DNA from: a bacterium
Lineage (GTDB): Bacteria; UBA6262
Assembly (NCBI GenBank): GCA_028716025.1
Contig: JAQUQP010000050.1
Coordinates: 1 to 12,553 of the forward strand
DNA: 12,553 nt
Direction of reading: 5' to 3'
Of this stretch, positions 1 to 7,721 are shown piece by piece. Made by a program: the position numbers and the translations under genes. The notes under the pieces were generated by a model. It had not been told where the DNA came from. It did not search any database and was given only the letters and a program-made list of their open reading frames with translations. Numbering within the stretch: the stretch's first letter is position 1; each line of letters opens with the position of its first letter.

Positions 1-2117
1 CGCTCCACATCTACCGACAACACTTCAACTGTTACCGTGTCGCCGACTGAAACAATATCATAAGGAGTCTTGACGAATTTATCGGATAACTGGGAAATAT
101 GGATCAGTCCGTCCTGGTGGACTCCGATATCCACAAAGGCGCCGAAATTGGTCACATTGGTCACGTTCCCGGTCATGACCATACCTACAGCCAAGTCCTT
201 GATATCATTTATCTCTGAGGAAAATTCCACGCTTTTGAATTCCTTACGCGGATCCCTGCCTGGCTTACCCAGCTCGGCAATGATATCCTGCAGAGTCATA
301 GCGCCGGCTTCCTGCGCATAATTCTCCGGCTTGATCTTGGCTATTAGTTCATTATTACTGATGAGGTCTTTAACCTTCACTCCCAGGTCCTTGGCTATTT
401 TCTCAACCACATGATACGACTCAGGGTGGATCGTGGAATTATCCAAATGATTCTTAGATCCAGGTACTTTCAGGAATCCAGCGCATTGTTCAAAAGCTTT
501 CGGCCCAAGTTTTGGCACTTCTTTTAACTCTTTCCTGCTTTTGAATTTCCCGTTCTCAGTCCTGTATTTCACGATATTTTCCGCTATCTGCGACCCTATG
601 CCAGAGACATATTTCAGTAATTCTCCTGACGCAGTATTCAGGTCAACGCCTACAAAGTTTACGCAGGATTCAACGGTCAGGCCTAAAGACTTCTTCAACT
701 CTTTCTGGTTCACGTCATGCTGGTACTGGCCTACGCCGATAGACTTTGGATCGATCTTCACCAGTTCTGCCAGCGGATCCTGCAGGCGGTGGGCAATACT
801 GATCGCTCCCCTGGCTGTCAGATCCAGGTCTGGATATTCTTTCCCCGCCAGCTCCGACGCTGAATACACTGAAGCTCCGGCCTCGCTCACCACCATGCTG
901 TGTATTTTCAGTTTATGCTTTTTAATCATTCCTTTGACAAACTGGTCTGTTTCTTTAGAGCCGGTCCCGTTACCAATAGCTATTAGTTCTGGTTTATATT
1001 TTTTGATCAATTCCAGCAGGATCACTTCAGAACCAGCCAGGTCATTCTTTGGCTCGGTCGGATATATGGTCCTGAATTCTTTAAAATCGCCCATCTCATC
1101 TACCACCGCCACTTTACAACCGGTGCGAAATCCCGGATCAATGCCTATTATACCTTTAGAACCAGCAGGCGGCGCGAGCAGGAGATTGCGCAAATTAATG
1201 GAGAATACTTCTATGGCTTCAGTCCCTGCTTTTTCCACTGCAGCCATGAATACTTCTACGGCAATGGATGTAGAGATCAGACGGTCGTAACTATCCTGTA
1301 CTGCGGCTAATATTTCATCCTTAAAAAGCAGTTCCTGCTTATTCAGGGTCATTTCCCCTATCCGCATCACAATATATTCTGCGTCAACCTGGATTTTCCA
1401 GTGCAGGATATCTTCTTTATTTCCCCGGCGGATAGCCAGGATGCGGTGCGAAGGAATGGTCTTCAATGGTTCAGATATATCGTAATAATTATTGTACTTG
1501 GTCTGGACATCTTTAAAATCAGGCATCACCACAGACTTCAGGATGCCTTTATTAGCGGTAATTGTCCTGACCCAGCCTCTGATGCCAGCGTCATCGGATA
1601 TACGCTCGGCAATGATATCCTTGGCCCCTGTGATGGCTTTCTCGTAAGACTCCATGCCTTTTTCCGCGTTGATGAACGGCGAGACCAGTTCTTCCTTGCT
1701 CTTCTGTCCCGGCTTCTCAGTCATCATTATATCAGCCAGGGGTTCCAAACCTTTTTCTTTGGCTACGCTGGCCCTGGTTTTGTGTTTCGGCTTGTAGGGC
1801 AGGTAAATATCTTCAAGAGCTGCCCGGTCTATACATTCAACTATCTGTTTTTTCAGGTCCTCAGTCAGCTTCCCCTGGGATTCAATGCTCTTAAGGATGC
1901 TATCCTTGCGCTCCTGCAGTTGCTGGTAGTATTCCAACCTGTCCGCTATCTTGCGGATGACTGTTTCATCCAGCCCGCCGGTCTGTTCCTTGCGGTACCT
2001 GGCGATAAACGGGATAGTGGCTCCGCCTTTTAACAGTTCTATGGTATTGGCTACCGCCGCCGGGGATTTCTCAACATCCTTCCGGATATTACTTAAAACA
2101 AATTCCGCAGCTTCCAT
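1..2117 (-). CDS. tex: Tex, S1-domain RNA-binding transcription accessory protein (C-terminus cut by window)
   Basis: Reading from an ATG at 2117, the frame stays open to the window edge, giving 705 codons. The family usually has about 720-780 residues, so only a short C-terminal tail is missing. Near residues 30-45 is the Tex hallmark ATIPFIARYRKE followed by TGGLDE. A YqgF/RNase H-like domain starts near residue 322 (GIDPGFRTGCK), with the conserved SEAGASVYSASE and VGQYQHDV further on. Helix-hairpin-helix segments follow (ASGELLKYVSGIG, near residue 505). An S1 fold (GNVTNVTNFGAFVDIGVHQD) begins near residue 645 and runs to the edge. Tex is a cytoplasmic nucleic-acid-binding protein linked to transcription in other bacteria; its exact role here is unknown. 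The ATG directly abuts the TAG of the M42 peptidase gene, with a GAGGG ribosome-site-like stretch inside the end of that gene, so translational coupling is likely. Confidence 0.95.
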   Translation of the reverse strand, partial: MEAAEFVLSNIRKDVEKSPAAVANTIELLKGGATIPFIARYRKEQTGGLDETVIRKIADRLEYYQQLQERKDSILKSIESQGKLTEDLKKQIVECIDRAALEDIYLPYKPKHKTRASVAKEKGLEPLADIMMTEKPGQKSKEELVSPFINAEKGMESYEKAITGAKDIIAERISDDAGIRGWVRTITANKGILKSVVMPDFKDVQTKYNNYYDISEPLKTIPSHRILAIRRGNKEDILHWKIQVDAEYIVMRIGEMTLNKQELLFKDEILAAVQDSYDRLISTSIAVEVFMAAVEKAGTEAIEVFSINLRNLLLAPPAGSKGIIGIDPGFRTGCKVAVVDEMGDFKEFRTIYPTEPKNDLAGSEVILLELIKKYKPELIAIGNGTGSKETDQFVKGMIKKHKLKIHSMVVSEAGASVYSASELAGKEYPDLDLTARGAISIAHRLQDPLAELVKIDPKSIGVGQYQHDVNQKELKKSLGLTVESCVNFVGVDLNTASGELLKYVSGIGSQIAENIVKYRTENGKFKSRKELKEVPKLGPKAFEQCAGFLKVPGSKNHLDNSTIHPESYHVVEKIAKDLGVKVKDLISNNELIAKIKPENYAQEAGAMTLQDIIAELGKPGRDPRKEFKSVEFSSEINDIKDLAVGMVMTGNVTNVTNFGAFVDIGVHQDGLIHISQLSDKFVKTPYDIVSVGDTVTVEVLSVDVE

Positions 2118-3152
2118 CTATATGCCCTCAGCCGCTAATCTTTCAATCGTCTTCACTCCCAGTTCAATAGCGCTGTTCAGGTCATCCATGCTGAACACAC
2201 CGGTCGGCGAATGGATATAGCGGGTGGGTATGCTCAATATCCCGGTCAAGATACCTTCGCGGTTCAAGGAAATAGTGGCGCCATCTGTCACGCCGCCTTC
2301 GATCACGTCTATCTGGTATTTTATTTTGTTCTTCTGGGCAGTCCCGATCAACATCTTTTTCATCTTTTCATTCACGATCGTACCCCGGCCCGAAGCTTCA
2401 ATGATCGTGATCGCTACTCCGCTGCCGAGTTTCAGAGCTGATTCTTTCTCCGAGATCCCTGGAGTATCGCCGGCAAGCGTCGTATCCAGCACTATGGCGA
2501 AATCAGGATCCAAACCAAAAGAAGACGTCTTGGCTCCCTTTAGTCCTACTTCTTCCTGGGACGTCGCTACCCCGTAAACTACAGCCGGGACATTGATCCG
2601 CTCCATGATCTTGATCATGGCATAGCAGCCTATACGGTTATCGATCGCTTTGCCATAGAAAAGTGGTCCTTGCAGCAGTCCGGCATTCGGCTCAAAAATA
2701 ATCGTATCACCCACGGCGACCCGTTTTTCAGCGTCTTCTTTGCTCGTACTGCCGATATCAATGAACATATCTTCATATTTCAGAGGGACTTTTCTCTCTT
2801 CATCTTTTTGGAGGTGAGGAGGCTTGGACCCGATAATGCCAAAAACATCTTCGCGCGCTTTGATCACTACCTTTTGCGCCGGCAAAATACGGTCATCAAT
2901 ACCGCCAATTTTTATAAAATGAATGTAGCCTTCTTTAGTGATACACTTGACCATCAGCCCGATCTCATCCATATGCGCGGCCAGCATGATCTTTTTCTGG
3001 CCTGATCCTTTTTTCGCGATCAGGCTGCCGAAGTTATCCATAGTGACCTGCGCTCCAGCCTTTTCAAGCTCCTCTTTAAGTATCTTCGCGACGCCGCTTT
3101 CATACCCAGATACTCCTGCCGCCTCTATGACCTCTTTCAGTTTTGCGTCCAT
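2118..3152 (-). CDS. M42-family zinc aminopeptidase (YsdC/FrvX-like)
   Basis: This 344-residue protein has the normal length of M42 metallopeptidases, cytosolic two-metal aminopeptidases that often assemble into large tetrahedral particles. Family members have also been labelled endoglucanase M or deblocking aminopeptidase. All expected metal and catalytic positions are visible: H60 and D62 in AAHMDEIGLMV, the bridging D171 in KAIDNRIG, the E200-E201 pair in TSQEEVGLKGA, D223 in VLDTT, and H314 in RYIHSPTGVFS. The insert between about residues 75 and 165 matches the usual extra domain. The ATG is preceded by AAGGAG with a spacer of about 6 nt, a strong site. The gene lies 29 bp after the FAD oxidoreductase gene and its stop touches the tex start. 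Peptide recycling is the likely role; exact specificity (Leu/aliphatic or acidic residues) cannot be read. Confidence 0.93.
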   Translation of the reverse strand: MDAKLKEVIEAAGVSGYESGVAKILKEELEKAGAQVTMDNFGSLIAKKGSGQKKIMLAAHMDEIGLMVKCITKEGYIHFIKIGGIDDRILPAQKVVIKAREDVFGIIGSKPPHLQKDEERKVPLKYEDMFIDIGSTSKEDAEKRVAVGDTIIFEPNAGLLQGPLFYGKAIDNRIGCYAMIKIMERINVPAVVYGVATSQEEVGLKGAKTSSFGLDPDFAIVLDTTLAGDTPGISEKESALKLGSGVAITIIEASGRGTIVNEKMKKMLIGTAQKNKIKYQIDVIEGGVTDGATISLNREGILTGILSIPTRYIHSPTGVFSMDDLNSAIELGVKTIERLAAEGI

Positions 3153-3181
3153 TTTTTCTCCTTATCTGTCTCTGATTTATT

Positions 3182-4648
3182 TTATCCGATTTTATGCGCG
3201 CATTTGATCGCCGCGCTGATCGCTCCCGGGATACCACCCATCTGGCTGGCCCAGCACGAGCCTATATACAGGCTTGCTACAGGTGTTTCTATCTGCGTGG
3301 CCATAATATTTGAATAATATTTCTTTTCCGGGTTCCAGCTCCAGGCAGAAGTCGCCCCGCTGGTATTATGGGTAAAACGTTCGTACGTGAGAGGTGTAGC
3401 CGCATCCTCATATTCTATCATTCCTCGTAAACCGGGTATTACTTTCTCTGCTTTAGTGATCATGGCTTTTTTCGCCAATTCTTTTAAAACCCGGTATTTT
3501 TGCTTGTCGCCACAACCCCAATTATCCATCCAGTCAGGAGGAGCCATTGCGGCGATCATGAGCGTTGATTTGCCTTCAGGCGAAAGCTTCCAATCCAGCA
3601 ACGAAGGCGAATAAAGGCCGATCGAGTTCTTTTCAAAATACCGGTCATCTGCATCATCAGTAATATCCAGGCCAGGTTTCTCGTCAAAAAAGGAAAGATG
3701 CGGGACCTGCATTAATTTAAGCAATTGTTCATTGCTGATCTTCAAGCCCAGGTAAACCACTACAAAACTTTCGCTGACTGCCGCCCTTTCGATCCGGCGG
3801 CTTTGTTCTTTGGTCAATAGCGACTGGTCATCCAGTAATTTCAGGAAAGTTTGTTTATAATCACACGCGGAGATGACTTCATCTGCCGCAAACAGTTCCT
3901 GGCCGCTGGCTACGCCGGTTGCTTTACCATGAGTAGTAATTATTTTGTCAATATAGGTGTTCAGCTTTATTTCCCCGCCCAGTTTTTTAAAATTAGCCGC
4001 CAGCACATCGGCCCACGATTGCATACCGCCTTTGACCGTCCAGTAATCCTCAATAAAGGAAACAATGGCTCCGCCGGTCATTAACGCGCTCATTTCCGGA
4101 TAAACCATGCCTATCCAATGGCGATACAACCGGGAATCTTTTTCAAAATATTTCCCGGCAAATTGGCTCATGCTCTGATGCATATATTTCTTATACAGCA
4201 GAGGCAGCTGCAAACCAGCCGCAGTCTTAGCCCACAAGCTTGACCTGGTTATAAAAGGTTTGGTCGCGGCAACCAGTTTATCCACTTCTTTAAAAAACCG
4301 GTCCTGCCGTTCCTTTTCCGCGGGATAAGCCTGATACAACATCTCTTTGAATTCCGCGTATGTTTCCGGAGCAGCATCAAAGTTATCCGCTTTCATCCGG
4401 GTCTTTTGACGGACAAATTCGATCTTATCCCTGACGCCGATTTTTTCCATCACCTTAAAAACTAACTCAGACGCCTCAAAAGAAAAGGTTCCGCTTTCAA
4501 AATAGAAACCATTTCTCCAGAATCCGGCAGTGTATCCTCCGGGAGAACTATGTGACTCAAAAATAGTGACCTGGTGGCCCTTTTTAGCCAGCAGGTTACC
4601 AGATATTAAGCCACCGATCCCTGATCCGATGATCGCTATCTTTTTCAC
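3182..4648 (-). CDS. FAD-dependent oxidoreductase of the CrtI/phytoene desaturase-like family (COG1233)
   Basis: The 488-residue protein opens with a Rossmann dinucleotide fold: IIGSGIGGLISG at residues 6-17, an acidic ribose-binding E31, and SPGG at 35-38. A typical C-terminal FAD-binding segment closes it (YIGSCWASQMGGIPGAISAA). VKGGMQSWADVLA near residue 206 matches the substrate-side motif of phytoene desaturases, retinol saturases and carotene isomerases. The substrate is unknown. No phytoene synthase or other carotenoid gene is in view, so a carotenoid role should not be assumed; this family is often misnamed on that basis. The start is GTG, supported by GGGGAGA about 8 nt upstream and by the nucleotide-binding motif beginning straight after it. 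It lies 27 bp downstream of a small two-helix membrane protein with paired histidines, a possible electron-transfer partner (inference). Confidence 0.85.
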   Translation of the reverse strand: MKKIAIIGSGIGGLISGNLLAKKGHQVTIFESHSSPGGYTAGFWRNGFYFESGTFSFEASELVFKVMEKIGVRDKIEFVRQKTRMKADNFDAAPETYAEFKEMLYQAYPAEKERQDRFFKEVDKLVAATKPFITRSSLWAKTAAGLQLPLLYKKYMHQSMSQFAGKYFEKDSRLYRHWIGMVYPEMSALMTGGAIVSFIEDYWTVKGGMQSWADVLAANFKKLGGEIKLNTYIDKIITTHGKATGVASGQELFAADEVISACDYKQTFLKLLDDQSLLTKEQSRRIERAAVSESFVVVYLGLKISNEQLLKLMQVPHLSFFDEKPGLDITDDADDRYFEKNSIGLYSPSLLDWKLSPEGKSTLMIAAMAPPDWMDNWGCGDKQKYRVLKELAKKAMITKAEKVIPGLRGMIEYEDAATPLTYERFTHNTSGATSAWSWNPEKKYYSNIMATQIETPVASLYIGSCWASQMGGIPGAISAAIKCAHKIG

Positions 4649-4675
4649 CAGTTAATCTCCCCGGGGACTTGTTGA

Positions 4676-4912
4676 TTACACAGATTTTATATTGTCTTCT
4701 TTCTTTTTGAGGAAATTTACCCTGATCCACGCCCAATTAAGCACTATATGAACAATGACCAACAGGATAAATACAATGCCGTTAAGAGCATGTACTTTAT
4801 ACAACCACCCCGGAGCCATTTTCAATACCATAAACACTACTGATATCGCCTGTAACAAGAATGATATGCCTAGAACAATATTGACGATCTTAAGCAGTTT
4901 CATTTTGTTCAT
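4676..4912 (-). CDS. Small two-helix membrane protein, DUF4405/cytochrome b-like
   Basis: This 78-residue protein consists almost entirely of two hydrophobic helices (about residues 8-30 and 42-62) and a charged C-terminal tail (LKKKEDN). The second helix has the pattern H41-x3-G45-x9-H55-x3-N59-W60, ending HIVLNWAWI. That resembles DUF4405-type small cytochromes, in which such histidines are thought to hold haem b. Haem binding here is an inference from the motif. The ATG at 4912 follows AAAGGAGGGG with only a few bases of spacing; a second in-frame ATG at codon 4 has a more generous spacer and could be the true start. The gene sits between lepB (17 bp upstream) and the FAD oxidoreductase gene (27 bp downstream), all in one direction. 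Confidence 0.6.
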   Translation of the reverse strand: MNKMKLLKIVNIVLGISFLLQAISVVFMVLKMAPGWLYKVHALNGIVFILLVIVHIVLNWAWIRVNFLKKKEDNIKSV

Positions 4913-4929
4913 AACCCCTCCTTTGTTTT

Positions 4930-5817
4930 CTATTCTATCACTCCCGACCGCCGAGGCGGCCAGATGATTTTTATTATTTCACAGTCCACATCCCGCAAGG
5001 AAACCAACCCGAAATAGCGGCTGTCATCACTAAGATCCCGGTTATCTCCCAGGACAAAACATTTTCCTTCCGGGATAGTCACCGGAGCCATGGCATCGCG
5101 TTTTTGAAGTTCTTTAGGTATTACGAATTTATCGGAAAAACGCGAAAAGTCAAGTGAGTCATTATGCATGATATATGTTTCAAATAATCTTTGTCCATTA
5201 ACAAACACTGTTTTATCCCGAATCTCGATCGTGTCTCCCGGCACCCCGATCACCCGCTTACAAAAATCTTCGACTGTATGCCGGGGTGATTTAAAGGCGA
5301 TTATTTTTCCACGCTGCGGCACATAATTGGAAACATATTTTTCCAGGATTATATCTTCATTCTCTATGGTCGGGCGCATGGAATCTCCCAGAGATATTCC
5401 CAAATAATAATTATAGGCATAATATTGGACCAAGGGGGTGAGATAATTAGCCAGTAATACGATCATAACCGTCAATACTACTACCGCTACGATCCTGGTG
5501 GGTATATGCGCCGTCCCAGTTGCATTTTTCTCATTATAACGGCTGGCACAGATATATCCGTCAATCATGCTGAAGACATGAAAACCAAGTATTAGACAAC
5601 ACGTAACGATATATCCCAACCAATGCAGGATACTGATCTTGTTATAAGGAGAGACCAGGAAATTCATCCAGCTGATGATGCCCAGAATAGCTATGGTACT
5701 GCCTCCAAGCAAAACCAGCCCGCGATACACGCTGGCGGCATACACCTGCCCGAGTCCAGGCAAAATGTAGCTTAATAAAATTGCTAACCAAGGTTCTTTC
5801 GCTTTTTTCTCACCCAT
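4930..5817 (-). CDS. lepB: Signal peptidase I with a multi-pass N-terminal membrane domain
   Basis: Type I signal peptidase, the inner-membrane serine/lysine protease that removes signal peptides from exported proteins. The catalytic boxes are clear: box B SLGDSMRPT with nucleophile S146, box C RGKIIAFKSP near 169-178, box D CKRVIGVPGD with general base K187, and box E VLGDNRDLSDDSRYFG at 255-270. At 295 residues it is longer than minimal LepB proteins because roughly 130 residues precede the catalytic part. These carry about four hydrophobic segments (near 10-28, 33-55, 62-87, 108-132) and a PGLGQVYAASVYRG motif like that of small PGLGQ-type membrane proteins. The last segment is the likely anchor of the protease domain. 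The ATG has no strong ribosome site (GGGTG about 10 nt upstream) and an in-frame TAA lies just upstream, so no earlier start is possible. The ABC-F gene ends 20 bp before it. Confidence 0.95.
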   Translation of the reverse strand: MGEKKAKEPWLAILLSYILPGLGQVYAASVYRGLVLLGGSTIAILGIISWMNFLVSPYNKISILHWLGYIVTCCLILGFHVFSMIDGYICASRYNEKNATGTAHIPTRIVAVVVLTVMIVLLANYLTPLVQYYAYNYYLGISLGDSMRPTIENEDIILEKYVSNYVPQRGKIIAFKSPRHTVEDFCKRVIGVPGDTIEIRDKTVFVNGQRLFETYIMHNDSLDFSRFSDKFVIPKELQKRDAMAPVTIPEGKCFVLGDNRDLSDDSRYFGLVSLRDVDCEIIKIIWPPRRSGVIE

Positions 5818-5837
5818 CTTTATTTAAACACCCGTAT

Positions 5838-7706
5838 TCAGCATCCAGTTTCCAATATTTTCTCCATTTTCTCTTTATATTCCCTGCTTTTATTTTCATG
5901 CTGCACCAGCAGTTTATCCAGACGATGGTAAGAGTTCTCGATATCCGGACGCAAGCGGTGCGATTGCTTGGACAACTCAGCGATCGCTGCCCCGTTTCCC
6001 GTTGTCGACGCCTGGATCAACGCTTCTGTACAGTCATGTAATTCTTTTTCCAGCGCGGCAATATTTGTTTCCAGTGTTTTCATTTCCTGTTCCAGCGGCC
6101 GTAATACCTGGGACTTTTCCTGCACCAGTTGTGCTTTCTTTATCTTTAAGGTTTTTTTGTCATCAGTCTTTGTTTTTACGGTCAACGACAAACGACGAAC
6201 GGCCAACGTATCTTCTTCTTCATTCTCCCACCCGATCTTATCTAAAAAGTCCTGGTAAGTACCTTCAAAAATAGTAGCTTTGCCGCGATCAAAGATGATC
6301 AACCTGGTGGCTAGCCGGTGTAAATACAATTCGTTGTGGGTCACCATCATTACCGAGCCGGGAAACTCCTCAATCGCCTCAAGCAGGGATTCGCAAGATT
6401 CCAGGTCCAGATGGTTGGTCGGTTCATCAAGCAGCAATAAATGACTGGGCGTAGCCAGCAATTTTCCTAAAAGGACCCTGCTTCTTTCTCCGCCAGACAG
6501 GACACTGACCTGTTTCAGGGCCATATCCCCTCCGAACATCATCCCGCCACAGATAGTGCGTGCCTGCTGCGGCAAAAGATCAGCATCCGCGCTCATGATC
6601 TCTTCAAATACGGTTTTCTGTTCATTAAGTTGTGACAGGTTCGTCTGTCCAAAAAAAGCGGTTTTTAAAATAGGGTGCTGCTTTATGCTGCCGCTGCAAA
6701 GCGGCAATTCCCCGGCAATGATCCTTAAGAGCGTTGATTTCCCCTTGCCGTTCTTGCCGATGACGCAGATCCGTTCCTGGCGTCCGATATTGAAGGAAAG
6801 CTTTTCCATAAGCCAGGGAGCGCCCTGGTTATAGGAAAAAGTTAAATTATGGGCCGCCAGCATTTGGGCTGCCGGAAAATCAGCGGAACGAAATGAAAAT
6901 TCCAGGTTCTCGATCTTCCCCAGTTCTTTCAGCTGCTCTTTCTTGGCCAGCATTTTGACCCGCGATTGCACCAGGCCGCCCAGCCTGGCTTTCGCCCGGA
7001 AGCGGCTGATGAATATTTCCAGTTGTTTGCGTTTCTTTTCGTCATTTAAACGGGTTTTCTCGTGTACCGCTTCTTCCAAGGCGATCTGCTGGTAAACTTT
7101 TTGCGTACCGCCCCTCACTTTACGTACCTGTTGGCGGTGAATGATCATGGTATGCGTCGTCACTTCGTCCATAAAGAGACGGTCATGGGTGATCAGCAGT
7201 AATTCCTTTTTCCAGTTTTTCAGGAAATTGACCAGCCAGCGTATAGCGATAATATCAAGATAATTATTAGGTTCATCCAGCAGTAATAGGTCCGGATCAG
7301 AGACCAAGACCTTGGCCAGGTTCAGCCTGATCTGGTAGCCGCCGGAGAATTCCTGCGGATGGCGCTGCAAGTCTTCCCTGGTAAATCCCAAACCAGCCAG
7401 GACCTTCTCCACTTTCCAGCTGTTCAGGGATATATCTTCGCGCAGTCCCAAGCAGGCTTCTTTGATCACTGTGTCTTGCGTAAAATGTATTTGTTGTTGC
7501 AGATAACCAAAGCGGTAATTACGCGGTATAGAAATATCTCCGGCATCAGGCTCTATCTGGCCCAGCAAGATGTGCAGCAAGGTAGTTTTACCAAAGCCGT
7601 TCCTGCCCACTAAACCGATCTTTTCTCCCGGACTGATAGTAAAGCTTAGATCATTAAAAAGAACCTGGCTGCCAAACGATTTAGAAAGTCCTTCGACTTT
7701 GATCAT
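5838..7706 (-). CDS. ABC-F family ATPase with C-terminal coiled coil (Uup/YdiF-like)
   Basis: This 622-residue soluble protein has two ABC domains and no membrane segments, the layout of ABC-F proteins, which act on ribosomes rather than in transport. Domain 1: Walker A GRNGFGKT (34-41), signature SGGYQ (121-125), Walker B LLLLDEP (140-146), H174. The linker that enters the ribosomal E site in characterised members spans about 185-285 and is rich in Arg/Lys. Domain 2: Walker A GKNGKGKS (317-324), signature LSGGE (403-407), Walker B LLLLDEPTNHLD (423-434), H457. Both catalytic glutamates (E145, E428) are present. Residues about 515-620 form a charged coiled coil like the Uup C-terminal domain. 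A degenerate 7-nt tandem repeat encodes part of the joining segment near residue 505. The ATG lies 15 bp past the stop of the preceding gene, whose TAAGGA probably supplies the ribosome site. Which translation or resistance role it has cannot be told. Confidence 0.93.
   Translation of the reverse strand: MIKVEGLSKSFGSQVLFNDLSFTISPGEKIGLVGRNGFGKTTLLHILLGQIEPDAGDISIPRNYRFGYLQQQIHFTQDTVIKEACLGLREDISLNSWKVEKVLAGLGFTREDLQRHPQEFSGGYQIRLNLAKVLVSDPDLLLLDEPNNYLDIIAIRWLVNFLKNWKKELLLITHDRLFMDEVTTHTMIIHRQQVRKVRGGTQKVYQQIALEEAVHEKTRLNDEKKRKQLEIFISRFRAKARLGGLVQSRVKMLAKKEQLKELGKIENLEFSFRSADFPAAQMLAAHNLTFSYNQGAPWLMEKLSFNIGRQERICVIGKNGKGKSTLLRIIAGELPLCSGSIKQHPILKTAFFGQTNLSQLNEQKTVFEEIMSADADLLPQQARTICGGMMFGGDMALKQVSVLSGGERSRVLLGKLLATPSHLLLLDEPTNHLDLESCESLLEAIEEFPGSVMMVTHNELYLHRLATRLIIFDRGKATIFEGTYQDFLDKIGWENEEEDTLAVRRLSLTVKTKTDDKKTLKIKKAQLVQEKSQVLRPLEQEMKTLETNIAALEKELHDCTEALIQASTTGNGAAIAELSKQSHRLRPDIENSYHRLDKLLVQHENKSREYKEKMEKILETGC
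6178..6208 (-). repeat. Degenerate heptanucleotide tandem repeat inside the ABC-F gene
   Basis: On the plus strand the sequence reads ACGGTCA, ACGACAA, ACGACGA, ACGGCCA, then ACG: four 7-nt units of the form ACGNNNA plus a partial fifth. In the gene it encodes roughly the LAVRRLSLTV stretch between the second ATPase domain and the C-terminal coiled coil. A 7-nt period is not expected from codon structure. Heptamer tandem repeats are known in several bacterial genomes, so this may be an inserted repeat that kept the frame. Confidence 0.55.
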
Positions 7707-7721
7707 GATCTCAATATATCC

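Noticed and set aside
541..1290. 249-codon plus-strand open frame
   Set aside because: It lies wholly antisense to tex, which translates as a clean, well-conserved protein in the other direction.
4940..4962. CCGC-CTCG-GCGG hairpin near the end of lepB as a terminator
   Set aside because: It is inside the lepB coding sequence (Pro-Pro-Arg-Arg codons), short, and has no following T-tract.
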